From Mastigias papua (taxonomy: Eukaryota > Cnidaria > Scyphozoa > Rhizostomeae > Mastigiidae), in NCBI GenBank assembly GCA_964019165.1, contig OZ025268.1, positions 2,116,001 through 2,180,000 on the forward strand: a DNA stretch of 64,000 nucleotides, read 5' to 3'. Each line of letters begins with the position of its first letter. The first letter of the stretch is position 1. Made by a program: the position numbers and the translations under genes. This document shows, piece by piece, positions 24,842-36,166 of this stretch. Under the pieces are notes generated by a model that was not told where the DNA came from, made no database searches, and worked only from the letters and a program-made list of their open reading frames with translations.

Positions 24842-25924
24842 GTATGTGTCAAGCGTTTTTTGGACTGATTTTTTGTATTATATTGTCGACTTGCCGATTT
24901 GCATCTAATTCGTCCGAGAGTGCAGCGGTGTTTTAAGTGTTAACACAGCGTGTTTGGAATGTCGGTCGACAAGAGAAAAACGTATGTATAGCGAGGGCAT
25001 ACAATAAGGACAAATCTCGTACACTTGTGAAAAATCACATAAATCAAAAAATGACAAACCATAATAACATAAAAGTAAAACAAAATCAGAACAGTAATTG
25101 CAAAGTCAAAGAATGGGCGTTTTTTAAATAAGAAACCTGGCTCAAGGCTTACTAGTAAGAGCTTCTTACTGTACCGAACAATATTGTAGTGAAAACAAAA
25201 GCAAAACGTAAAAACATTTTCTTTTATAGTGCCCATAAGGCTTATTGGCTTTTAAGCACATAAAACACTGTCGTGAGTACTTTTAGGTCCTTTGAGGAAA
25301 ATGTGTTTCCAAACCTGTGAAAGATGGGACAGAAATTCCTAAAGTTTCTTAAATCTTTCCTTGTAGTTCTAAATTCTAGACTCTCTGGTCATAGGCTTCT
25401 TGTATGTGTTTAACAAAAATCACAATCACATTGAACTGATATACCCCTCGACGAAAAGGCCAATGCACATTACGATATTCAGTTATGTTGTCTTCAGTCC
25501 ACTGAAATTTTTAGAACTCACGTCTATAATAGGTTTTGCATCTTATTTAGTATTTTATGATTAAGTTAGAATCCACATAAGTTTTATTGCCGTCTCTTCA
25601 TGGTACAGTTAGGGGGGCCTACTTGCCTGCAAAGTCCATTCGTACATATTGCTCCACAATATCACCTCAGATTTTTATGCGTAATGTACCGTAGACTCAT
25701 GCTTTGTTTAAGTCGTATGGAAATCGAGCACTTTCTTTTAGCTTGAAAATATTGTATGCTACGTTTCCCAAACGTCACTGAAAAGTGAAATGTGCCTGGT
25801 CTTTTGTTGCGCTCCCACTCGCGCATAGCAGGCATGAAAACGTTTCTCAAGTTCAATGTGGCAGTTCTGCGTCACAGGACTTCGCAATTGTCTTGCTTTG
25901 TTCTTTTTGTTCTGTTTGTAATAG
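24842..25924. other. GLI intron 1
   Basis: 1.08-kb phase-0 intron from GTATGT to a long pyrimidine tract (TTGTTCTTTTTGTTCTG) and TAATAG ending at 25924. No other feature seen. Confidence 0.6.
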
Positions 25925-26026
25925 TGCGTAGCATATCGCGTCAAAGAATTCAAAGAATCCTCAGGACTTTTGTTCCCTATGCTAGATATTGAAAAACCTG
26001 TAAAAAAGAAACGCAAAATGGCTAAG
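25925..26026 (+). CDS. gli: GLI coding exon 2: short basic, NLS-like exon
   Basis: A 102-nt exon easily missed because it is short. Its acceptor has a very good pyrimidine tract and its donor is GTGAGC (26027). Spliced in phase 0 to both neighbours it is fully open: 34 residues reading CVAYRVKEFKESSG, LLFPMLDIEKP, VKKKRKMAK. The KPVKKKRK run is a classic monopartite nuclear-localisation-type signal and lies just before the acidic linker (SEEEDDEFSDD) and the fingers of the next exon, where other GLI proteins also have basic clusters. An ATG at 25979 is in frame, so a transcript starting in this intron could encode a form without the repressor/SUFU region; that is only a possibility. Skipping the exon would also keep the frame. 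Confidence 0.75.
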
Positions 26027-26531
26027 GTGAGCAATATATTTTAAAGTAAACAGAATTCGAGCGAGAGCTTGCTTTAGCCATAACAGAATACTTGTTTTGC
26101 CATTAAAAAAGGGTAAAAGTGTTCCACCTTTAATCACTTGGAGGATGGCCTCTTTCGTACATGTTGAATCGAGGTTTCAGATGTATTCCCTTGTTACAAG
26201 TTGATACAGTTGCATTGTTTCAGGGAGGCATGATAAGATGCTGGAATAGTGCAGACCTTGTGTATCGTTACTGTCATTCCTGCATCAAGTCTTGTGTGAC
26301 AAAATACAGTATACGTTTTTTTGTAAGAAAGTTTTTACTTTGATCGGAATAATTTACGAGCTCAGTTTATTCTATCAAGTACTTTCAAAGAATGGGAGAC
26401 TAAGAGGAAGGACAGTATTTACAGTAAGTGATGTCATTTGGGGAGAAATGTATGCTGAGGGATCCCTACATCCTACAGGACCAGTATTGAATCTTTCTTA
26501 GGTTTTTCATGATTTCAGTGCCAGAGCGTTC

Positions 26532-26790
26532 TGAAGGCTTTCTTGGCAAGAGGTTTTTTAGTTGTTGTTTCGCAGGCAGACAGGCATGCAGTACATGATC
26601 ACAACACTGGTATACATGGATCAATACAAGAAAATATTTAACCATTAAATCAAAGAATTTATGGGGTGAAAATTGGAGTTTGAGTGTATACGAATGCATC
26701 GACTTTCTTACAGCTAAAATCCACTGTTGAGCTTTCTTAACTTTTTGAGCAATCTGGTATTACTTTCGTATAAACCACTTTCATTTGAAA
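26532..26790 (+). repeat. Interspersed repeat family 1, copy 4
   Basis: Begins GAAGGCTTTCTTGGCAAG and contains a GGCAGACAGGCATGC stretch corresponding to GAACAGACAGACAC in the 9485 copy. It ends with TAAAATCCACTGTTGAGC, TTTTTGAGCAATCTGG and TATAAACCACTTTC. It lies in GLI intron 2. Confidence 0.65.
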
Positions 26791-28420
26791 AATGTGCATA
26801 GGCTTTCCACAACAGAACATCATATCGTTGCAAAAAAAGTTGTGAATCATATTGTAGAAAAGTTGTGGACTGCTGGGCATTACAGCTAAGAAGAAGTCGG
26901 GCTTCGAGCAACAGACCTTGAAAGGCTTAATTTATGAAATCTTGACGGCTTCAAGTGTTGATTTTCATTGGAAGATAAGGGGTACAAGTTAGGTATTGTT
27001 GATATCTTCTCTTTTAGTTGGAGAGTTGGCAATTCGTTTTATCTATGCTTTAGTGAGATTTGCCAAGGGGTAGACGTTGTATGTGATAATATGGGAAATC
27101 TGCCATTAAACTGCTTGTAGATAGTATGGGAAAATCTCGCTTGTGAAAGTAAGCGTTTCGGTGACACAAGAGATAAGTCCATTCCCGGCCTGATTATGCA
27201 TTGTTAGTGGAACTTTAGAATTAGGCCTTGCTTTGTTCACCGGAAACCACGAAATTGTGGTTCAAAGGTGTACTTTAAACTGGAAATATGTGAAACACTT
27301 CAAAACTTCAACTGAAATATTAAGCTCCATTGTGGCAATCCATGGGCTGCTATGATAGCAAATTGACAGTGTCTGTACAAGTGGCTACACCCAATCAAAA
27401 TGCCAGTCCTGAAATCTGTGTAGCCCTATGCGAAATTTCACAGCATTGAAGTTAAGCTTTAAATTTTATTTGGGTTTTTATTACGTTGTTGTCACTATTT
27501 GCTTGGATCTCATTGGTCATAGTATAAAAGGTATATTTAGTAGATTGGTTGGATAGATGTGATCGGTATTTTATGTGAAATAGATGCTGGATTTAAACCT
27601 TCCTATTTGAAAATTGCTGCTCAGATATTCAGGACTGGTTGGGATCTTTATACTTTATGGCATGTCAGTTTGTTTCTCTAGATGGGGCCTTGTTTTTAGA
27701 AAAATGTGTTCGTGACTTAAGGTGTATATCATCAGAACTTCATTCAGTTGCGTTGAAGGTTTGGCATTAGGGAATAGCTTAGCTGAACTCAGAAGTACAA
27801 TCTCTTTTGAAATCTACTGCTTTGTTTTACTACACATTTCACCTTGGAAAAATTCGTGATTACCCATGTGAGCGAGCGCTCCTTTGTAAAAAACAGGAGC
27901 TCAGGCTAATGTTGGACATCAGAAATTCATTGTTGCCCGATGTGCGATAACGCAGTAGTTTTGTAGGGTTTTACTTACACTGTTGTTTGATTGTATGTGG
28001 TATCAAGGTTGTATTATCGATGGATCAGTTTTCTGTATGAATACGGTATCTCAACACCGTTTGAAATTTTTCAACAAGAAATGCGCGGGCGTTATTTTGA
28101 TGCGGCAGTGTTATCTTGCCTATAGTAAAGGAGGCTGATTCATAGCCGATGTATGTTAGATATTTAGATGAGTTTGTTGAGCAACAGTTCGAGAGCTGGC
28201 AATATCAAAACCTCACTTTATTCGTCAGAAGTGCAAATGTATCATAGGGTAGATATTAGTGCTAGTAAGTGCTATCAAGCGAAAGGATGCCCCCCCCCCC
28301 TATGTGTTTATCGTCAACCATGCAGATGATGCAGCACACGTTCGTCCTCTGCTTCGTGATCTGTGTATTAATGCCTCACATTAAGAACATTTTTCCTGTG
28401 AAGGAGTAGAAGATATACCT

Positions 28421-28630
28421 TTAGGCCGTTTATTTTTTGCGCCGTTATTTTAGCGCTTTTAGCGACAGGCTACATTTTCGCTAAATTGAAATTGCGCTGA
28501 GTATAATTTATCTAGCTTATGTATTAATTTGAAGTAATTTCAAGCTGCCATTCGCTAAATTAACGTTGCGCTAGGTCTAGTCTATTTTTCCGCTGAATCT
28601 AGCTATGCAAAAATTAAACGGCCGGCCTAC
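28421..28630. repeat. MITE-like inverted-repeat element
   Basis: The left end AGGCCGTTTATTTTTTGC (28423-28440) is matched by GCAAAAATTAAACGGCC (28607-28623) in inverted orientation. The interior has two direct TTCGCTAAATT...TTGCGCT units. About 210 bp, non-coding. The superfamily cannot be told from the sequence. Confidence 0.65.
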
Positions 28631-29120
28631 GGTAATTAGCTATAATCTGCACTTCAATATGAAGTCAATCATCCGTTGTTTTTCATTCCATCCATTCGCC
28701 AACTAACATTGTGCAAACTACTGTAGTGGTGGGCAATTATTTTTGCTATAGGGCCACTTGATAAACAGAGCATATGACGGAGGGCTAGGTCAAAAGGCTG
28801 AACTTAGTTATACACAATATTAATTGGTATGTTATGTATGTGAAGAAAAAACAGCTTCTAAATAAATTTCTCCATCTTCCTCTTGTTTCTTTGATCTTGA
28901 TTTCCTGGGTACGGGCAAATCCTGACTTGCTGGACTTTTGATCTATTTCATATTTACATCTTTTCTTTTTTTCTACTACATTGTATTGTATTTCGTTCTA
29001 TTTTTGTTGGATACCTATGTTATATTGTTAGAGCACATAGCCAGTTGTAAGCTACCTTAAAGAAAGGTGTATGACTATAGAGTAATGCAAAATAGTGAGT
29101 TAAATGAAATCTGAAAAATT

Positions 29121-29171
29121 ACTATTGTTATTATTATTATTATTATTTTCATTATTACTATTCTTATTATT
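29121..29171. repeat. (ATT)n microsatellite
   Basis: A run of TTATTATTATT units with minor interruptions, in GLI intron 2. Confidence 0.9.
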
Positions 29172-32100
29172 TTCATCTTTGTTAAATACCTTATTCGTTA
29201 TTTAGACTTATTTGGGCTGAAATTTACTCTGTTTATGTAATTGAAAATGCAATTAAGACAAAATGATGATAAACATAGGATGAACCACACTCGGAAATTT
29301 GAACCGGACCGGAGCTACCCGGACCAAGAACATTCATTTAGAGAATATTTGCCACGCTTTTTGTTTTAAGTGAGTTTAGTTTCATCACATTTTTAGTTTC
29401 TTCCCACGTTGCTTCACTCCTTCCAAAAAGATAGCACTCAAGTTCAAGCAACGGTGCTGAAACTGCACGATCATTAAATGTCTTTGCACCTATCAGAGCA
29501 GAACTGGTGTTCATTTGCAACTCCTTTCTCCAATTATGCTTGTCTTGGAGATGATGAGTAAACCTTCAAGTTATCGTCTCCTTCGCAGTTGTCCATATGT
29601 TCAAAACCAGGGCAAGCGTTTTAGAGAGATTTATTTACAGCTTGGAACTATATTAATCTCAAAAGATTGTGGTTTTCAATCCCTCACTTGACAGGAGCAG
29701 CTGTCCACGTTTTAAATGCGCCACTTGACATTCAGAGAAGGCCATACCGTATCCCAAAGAGTTGAAGCTAGCCTTACTCACGATAGTATCATCTTTCTCG
29801 TTCGAGGCGATTCATCCTTTTAAGTAAGCATTTTAGGTGATCTCGAGTTGTAACTGGTGGCGGATGGGGATAAACCACAATCAAACCCACAAGTAGTTGG
29901 AGATTCTCTTTTATTTTTTGTTTTATTACCTTTGTAGTTTAGTTTACTTGTTTACGACGTAGGTTATTGATAGAAATGAAAATCGGAAATCTGAAATCTG
30001 TAGAGAATTCAGAGGGTATTTTGACAATTTTTCAATGATAGGACATTGACGTACAGGGACATTGCTACTAGGGGCGTTGCGACTAGGGGCATGGGAGTTC
30101 ATCGTAGAATTTTCCTGTGGGTTTCACTAATTCGCTTTGGTGTAATGCAAGAACATCAAAGTGACATTGGCAGTAATGAGACAAAGAAAATAAATCATAG
30201 CTTGATACACGAACGGTTTATGTATGCAATAAAAATAATTTTAGTTTAAAAGTGGCTCTTGCTAGCGCGGAATTTTTAGGGGCCAGTTATTTTTAGGGGC
30301 TTAGGGACTCGTATTATAATTGGGATTAATACTAATGGCGTGAATAATGCTTCAAATTCATGGGGAAATCACGAAAAGGACTGTCAGGAAGGATGATTTG
30401 GCCCCCTATGAACTATTTACAATAGTTTGCATGTCCCCGTGTCGATATCATTCTGTGTGCTTTCTCATTGAACATATCAAGTCATTGAATGCAGGCAATT
30501 GTTGGTTTTTGAAAACCCGATGGTTATTGAAAGGATGGAATTCATAATGTTCTTTATCGTACTTTCCATTTGAATAGCAGTTAAATGCTGTAATGGCTGG
30601 TCATTCGAAGTGCACAACAACACATGGAATTTAATCGGTGCTTAATTAACTTAAATCTCTGATTGATTGTTCCACAACTGTCTATAGAAGGTTCTGAACA
30701 ATTGAAGGGCCTTTTTCACGTTACAGCAAATATTTGAGATCCGTCCTTTCCGTGCTAATAGCTTATTTTCATCCTGTAAATCCCATGCAAGCCTACGCTG
30801 GCCAACAGAGGTTGAGGATATTTTGTTTATTGTTCTTTTATTATTTTCAGCCCACTTTTTCTTTACATTTAATGTCTCTTTCTTTAAATTTGATGTCGGA
30901 GCACAATACCTCATTAGAAACTACAATTCAATTCAGGAGCACGGGTTTCGAACTTTTATCCAGATTATATCAAGTGCCTTCAGGAGCTTTAATGGCATGT
31001 AATGGTTTGAAAGCGTACTGCTTTTGAATTGTACAGATTCATTGTTGTTTTAGACACAATCCCTGAACACAGCATGTACGTGATCCGTCTGATGTTCTGA
31101 ACAGCATGTGTATCAAAATGATATGGAAGAAACAGTCCTTCAAACAAAAACCTGGATTCGGTGCTACAGGACCTTTCTTTCAAAGTGTTTTCTATGATTT
31201 TCTGCACACCATCACTAGTTACTTAATGTCATGGCGCTATAGGAGAGTCCTTTGCTGTGACGGGATTTTCTTTGTATAGCTGGCTGTTGGAACTGTGTGA
31301 TTGCCGTCAGACAATTTTTGCACTCTTGTCAATGTTTTCAAAAAGTAACCATATAAGAGCTGGGTATGAACCGTACTTCGCGCTTCTTTATAAGGAACCA
31401 CTTTATAAGGGGCCTACATGTAGAATGCCGAAATATTTAATGAACTTATACTACTAAATGAAAACTCACCAAGGAACTTTTCAATTTGAAAAATAGCTAC
31501 TTCTATGTGTTTTTCAGCATATCTACTGTCATTTGTATTTCATATGATTCATCACATGTCATAGAATAGGTAGTGAAAACGAAGCTCGAAGCATAACGAA
31601 CTTGTACCCTAAAGTTTAAAGTTCTATGATAATAATAGGGTTTGTTTTCGTACCCTCTTTGTCAAGCTCTCATGGCTAAGTGAAGGCATGAGGTGTTCTC
31701 TTAGCTCGGCTTTAATTGCATTCGAATCTCACGGAACAATACATGCCCCAAATAGAAATGCGTAACTCACGCATAAACACTCACACATTGTTCATTCAAT
31801 TAATTAACTTTGTAGCAGACTGATGTCTCTCACATTAAAAAAAGGTGAAGGTAGGGCGTAATCAGAAAATATTTCTCAGGGGCTCCACCAGATAACCCCT
31901 ATTTTCAGCGAAATGTGCCTTCATAAATTTTCCATATATTTCGGTGTGGAGCGATATCCTTTTATGTGTAGTATGATTGGAAAATCTCTCATTCACAATA
32001 TGATTCGAAAGTCTGAGTGCTTTCTCATCAACGTGGTTTTGAAATTCTCTCGCTAAATGCTGAGTGCGTTGTCTTACCGCAAAACCACACTTGAGACAAA

Positions 32101-32339
32101 TAGCAGGAGATATCCCAATGTTTGACTCCGTCAGCTTGTAGCTGTATATCCAATGGCTACGAGAATTGATAGGGTCAAAATACTCCCAAGTTCTTATCAT
32201 AGACTCTATTAGCAGTGTTTCAGGTCTTGTTTACAGCAGGTATTGACCACGGACCCCATAAAATTGTCTTTGATCGCGCCCTTTATTTTCGCTGTTTATG
32301 AAAGCGGCACCAGTCTTCTACATAGCTACTTAACAAAAT

Positions 32340-32480
32340 GAACATTGAGCGATGATTTTTGTTGATTTACAGTTGATTAGTGATCGTTATTTATTGAACA
32401 TTGACTAGTGATTGTCATTGATTGAGTTTTGATCAGTGATTGTTATTGATACCGTCATTGATATCTCAATCAATACAACT
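32340..32480. repeat. Degenerate tandem repeat of ATTGAT-type units
   Basis: Repeated motifs such as GATTAGTGATCGTTATT, GACTAGTGATTGTCATTG and GATCAGTGATTGTTATTG follow at roughly 30-bp spacing. Confidence 0.6.
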
Positions 32481-35220
32481 TTTGATACAAAAGTTAGTGT
32501 GAATACCCCTGGTGCTTAATTGCTTGATGCTCGGCTGAATATCTTGGAAACCCTATATACTACATGTATTTTCTCAAATGTTTGCAAAAAATCACTCTTA
32601 AAAAGATTAGAACAATTTAAGAACAGTCTGTTGGTACTACAGAGCTTCACTATAGCTCGCAAAAGTGGGAACAGTTGAGCCTAACTTCATCACAAAAGTA
32701 AGAACATCGAGCCAAAGGTCGAACTTCGACCCAAATTATCTGGTTCCTATGGAAAAGTGCATTTATTAGCAACCGGCTAAAAGGCTGGAGTCAGAGAGTG
32801 TTAAGAAACTTTGAAGAAGCTTTATGTGACTCTGCAAAAATACATACCATAGGAAATTTAGACCTAGTTCTGGTTCAGATCTGCTTGTTTCAATACGTAA
32901 TCACTAGGTTCTGACTCTTTCTCATGGAAACTCATGTTCTGATTAAAGGACTACTCTCGTCCAAGAATAGCATAAATGTGGCATAGAATTGGCATGGATT
33001 CATAAAAGAGTCAGTGAATTTTGACGACGGGGAGGCCAGAATATTGCCATCCTCGAAGTGCCTTCATTGACAACAGTCGACTTCAAGCTTCATATTTAAT
33101 CGATGTGGTTGCATTCGTAGAAAGCAAAGAACACCTAGAGCCTGTCTTGTACGACAATAGTCTTATTGTCATGAAATACATCAAGCTTATCTTTGTCTCT
33201 TTCTTTCAGTTCAGATACTAACCTTAAATTAGATTACAGTGTTTAATATTCTTCTTACTATGTTTAAATTCAGATCGTCTTGTGTTATCAATGGATAATG
33301 ATACGTTTGTCTTAACAGTAATAGTTGTTAGGGAATTTCCAAGCTACTTTGAGTCATGCAAAAGATGTGTAAGGATTCTTAAAATGACAGTTATAAATGG
33401 AATCAATACAGCGTTTTATTAGGTTCCCCTATATACAAAAGTGTCTTTTACTGCCTCTAGTTCACAGTTGTATTAAGTCGATTTCATCCAGTCTGTTTTA
33501 TTCAAGGCCAATTATGTACAAAGACTTTCAGGCTGATACGTGCTTTGTCATCGATAAGAATTTAGAGAAAATTGTCTGGTTAGGTGTTAATTTGACGAAG
33601 GTTTTCTATGCTCTCCGCAATATTTGCCACCGATATCCAGATACGATTGATGCCTTTGTCTGATACAAGATACGAAGTAGTGCAAAATTGTTTCGTACCC
33701 TTCCAGGCAAACTATAAGGACCATGTAAAGTGTATGGAATCCAAGTAGGGTCTTTGGTACCCGTCGTAGAATCAAGACGTTGCATATGGTTGATCGAGCA
33801 TTCCTTCAACATATGACATTAATTGGGCTATGCTTTTAGTCTTTAAAGTATAACTTTTCATTCTTTTGCGTTGTTTTATCAGAGAACTTGTTTATAAATG
33901 TTTGTACTGTAGCATAGGATTTATTTACATAATTGGAATTGCATATAAAGTTAAGTGAAGTTATCAGTATGTTAGTCTCTTTTTTAGAGCTTTTTAGGGG
34001 GAATATGGTTAAGAAATAGAGCGTTGGAACTCACATATATCCTAAGTTACTTGTTGGCACTTCTAAACCATTACAACTCAGTTTCTCTCTCTGTAATACG
34101 TTATTCCAGCACTAACCATGATGAATTTGAAGCTCTCAATCTTTTGAGTCAAGAGACAACAAGCAACTTAAACTTTAGTTATTATTATTGAAAACCAGAT
34201 AATTTCCTTATGTTTTTCATTAATCATTCTCTTGCTTCATTTCTAGTGTCAATATTTTTGAACTTATTTCTTTACAAAGTATGCAGTTCATTTTGAGTGT
34301 TTTTGTTTGGCTCAACAGGCTTTCATAGTAACCAGTTTTATGAAGCTCCAAATGCGTGTTTTCGTCTTTGTGAGAACGTTTTAAACCAGAAATAGAAATT
34401 ATTTTGATTTCGCATTTTCCGTTGCATGTATAAAAAGAAAGCTTTGATATAATCTCGGTTTATTTATGTAAAGAGATTTCAGTAATCCGTTATGTTTGTT
34501 TTGATTACTTGTAAAGACTTAAACTAGTCTTTAACAACACTATTTTTAATATCAAATTTTTGACATTTGCATTGCATTCTTTCTCACGAACCATTTCCAC
34601 AAGCCAGATGATGTTCCTATTGGGTCAATGCTTTGGTCTTCTTGCAAAATATATTGTATACGTCGTTTACTTTTGACGTCACAAATAGGTAGTCAACTCC
34701 TAGGGCCTAGGTCATCCAATTCCCGTGGTTCATTTGGAGTCATAGGGTCATCTGGACATTATCTTTGCTATGTCACTTTTGTTCTTGTAGAGTAGTTCAG
34801 ATCTGACCTTACTGTTTACTGCTGAGTTTGGCTCTCATGACGGGACGATTATCTCATTATGACGGGATTTGAGCCTCTCTTTTTCGCTATCGTGAAACGA
34901 CCCGCCCTTATTTTGGAAATCAAGCCTAGGCCATCTCTGAAGTAGCCTGTTACAGTGAGCTCTAGAGATGTCGTTGTTTGTGAATGTGATTCTCTTCTTC
35001 TGGAGCCTAACGACACCATTTACAAGAGCATTGTGCAAGAGTTCGCATACTTGTAATAGAGCATAGATAGACCTAAGGGATGCTTTTTGTTACTTAAGTA
35101 AGAAAGATGGTCGACGAAGGGTGATGATTTAGGATAGACTTCATTCATGCAATCTCTTTTAAAGTAATGTGCCTCACATGAAATGTTTTGCTCACAGTTT
35201 AATGTTTATTTATTTAATAG

Positions 35221-35487
35221 GCTTCATCTAAAGCACTAAATTTGTCTGAAGAAGAGGATGACGAGTTTTCAGACGATTTCCGATGTTATTGGAAGGATTG
35301 CGGGAATCTTTATGAAGGCCAGGCAGCATTGGTTGCGCATGTTAATGGTGACCATATTCAGAAGAGCAAGAAGGACTGCACTTGCTATTGGAAGGGCTGT
35401 GCCAGAGAGGAAAAACCATTCAAAGCGATGTACATGTTGGTCGTGCATGTTAGAAGACACACTGGTGAGAAGCCACACGCATGTGAT
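35221..35487 (+). CDS. gli: GLI coding exon 3: zinc fingers 1, 2 and start of 3
   Basis: An 89-codon exon, phase 0 at both ends (acceptor TTTAATAG ending 35220; donor GTAAGC at 35488). After an acidic linker (SEEEDDEFSDD) come finger 1 (C-Y-W-K-D-C ... H-V-N-G-D-H) and finger 2 (CYWKGCAREEKPFKAMYML then VVHVRRHTGEKPHAC). The phrase EKPFKA-x-YMLVVH-x-RRHTGEKPH is diagnostic of GLI and not of ZIC or GLIS proteins. The exon ends inside finger 3, between its two cysteines. In GLI proteins finger 1 contributes little to DNA contact and fingers 4-5 bind the GACCACCCA-type site; that is family knowledge. Confidence 0.96.
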
Positions 35488-35599
35488 GTAAGCTCGCTTT
35501 GCTTTACCTTTTTTTGAAAGTGAACAGTGGTTGGTTGTCGCTCGTTTGTCATTCGCTTGACTTCAGCTTGCTGATAGAGATTCCTGGTATCGAAGCCTC

Positions 35600-35672
35600 T
35601 TGCTTACGAGGCCGACGAGGCCGTTTTGCTTACGAGGCCGTTTTGCCTACGAGGCCGTTTTGCTTACGAGGC
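35600..35672. repeat. Minisatellite of an 18-bp unit
   Basis: About four copies of TTTTGCTTACGAGGCCG-type units with small changes, 110 bp downstream of GLI exon 3. Confidence 0.85.
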
Positions 35673-35764
35673 CCTTCCTTATCTAGGCCCCTTTGTCTGC
35701 AAGTCCATTCATTGATCTTTAGCAGTAGGTTGTGGATCGATCGATATTTTATCGATATTATAGG

Positions 35765-36133
35765 CGTTTATGATTGATATTTTTGAAGAAAAGTCAATGC
35801 CGTATCAGCTAAGAAGCTCTAGCAATTTAAACCTACCAAAAGTGAGAACCACATGCTATGGTACAGATGCCGTAAGGTTCATGGGTCAAAGAGTATGGGC
35901 AAAATTACCCGTAGAAGTGAAAACTTCAGACTCTTTAACTATTTTTAAGAAACATCTTAAGACAACAAAATGCAAACATTGCAACTGTAGGATTTGCAAA
36001 CCTTTTATATATGGTCTAGGTTATTTGTAAAATAATTTTATTATGTATTTCTTTTGTATACCTTTTTGTAAATAGTTGGCCTTAAGTAGCTTTTATTTTT
36101 AGCTATTTCGAAAAGCCAACTTTAAATTAAAGT

Positions 36134-36165
<32 letters not shown>
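35765..36165 (+). pseudogene. 5'-truncated CR1/L2-like retrotransposon, C-terminus and tail
   Basis: An open frame of about 86 residues reads YQLRSSSNLNLPKVRTTC, GTDAVRFMGQRVWAKLPVEV and SLTIFKKHLKT, then a Cys/His-rich end (CKHCNCRICKP). The pattern R-x6-F-x-G-x-x-VW-x-x-LP...FK+-LK is the conserved tail of CR1/L2-type reverse transcriptase proteins. It is followed by a stop at about 36028, some 100 bp of untranslated sequence and an (AAT)n tail ending near 36165. The intact frame and tail suggest a fairly recent insertion. Only the 3' end was inserted, so it is not autonomous. Confidence 0.8.

Positions 36166-36166
<1 letters not shown>

Larger units (their letters stand above)
26027..35220. 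other. GLI intron 2 (9.2 kb)
   Basis: Large phase-0 intron. It holds repeat family 1 copy 4 (26532-26790), an 11-base C run (28290), an inverted-repeat element (28421-28630), an (ATT)n tract (29121-29171) and a GATTGTTATTGATT-type degenerate repeat (32340-32480). A 112-residue open frame on the - strand at 31862-32200 has no recognisable motif. Confidence 0.6.

Noticed and set aside
25986..26026. Shorter version of GLI exon 2 using the TGCTAG acceptor at 25985
   Set aside because: In phase 0 it hits a TAA within six codons. The acceptor at 25924 gives an open frame and a far better pyrimidine tract.
31862..32200. 112-residue minus-strand frame in GLI intron 2
   Set aside because: It begins with a Met but shows no recognisable motif, splice signals or homology; possible by chance in 64 kb.
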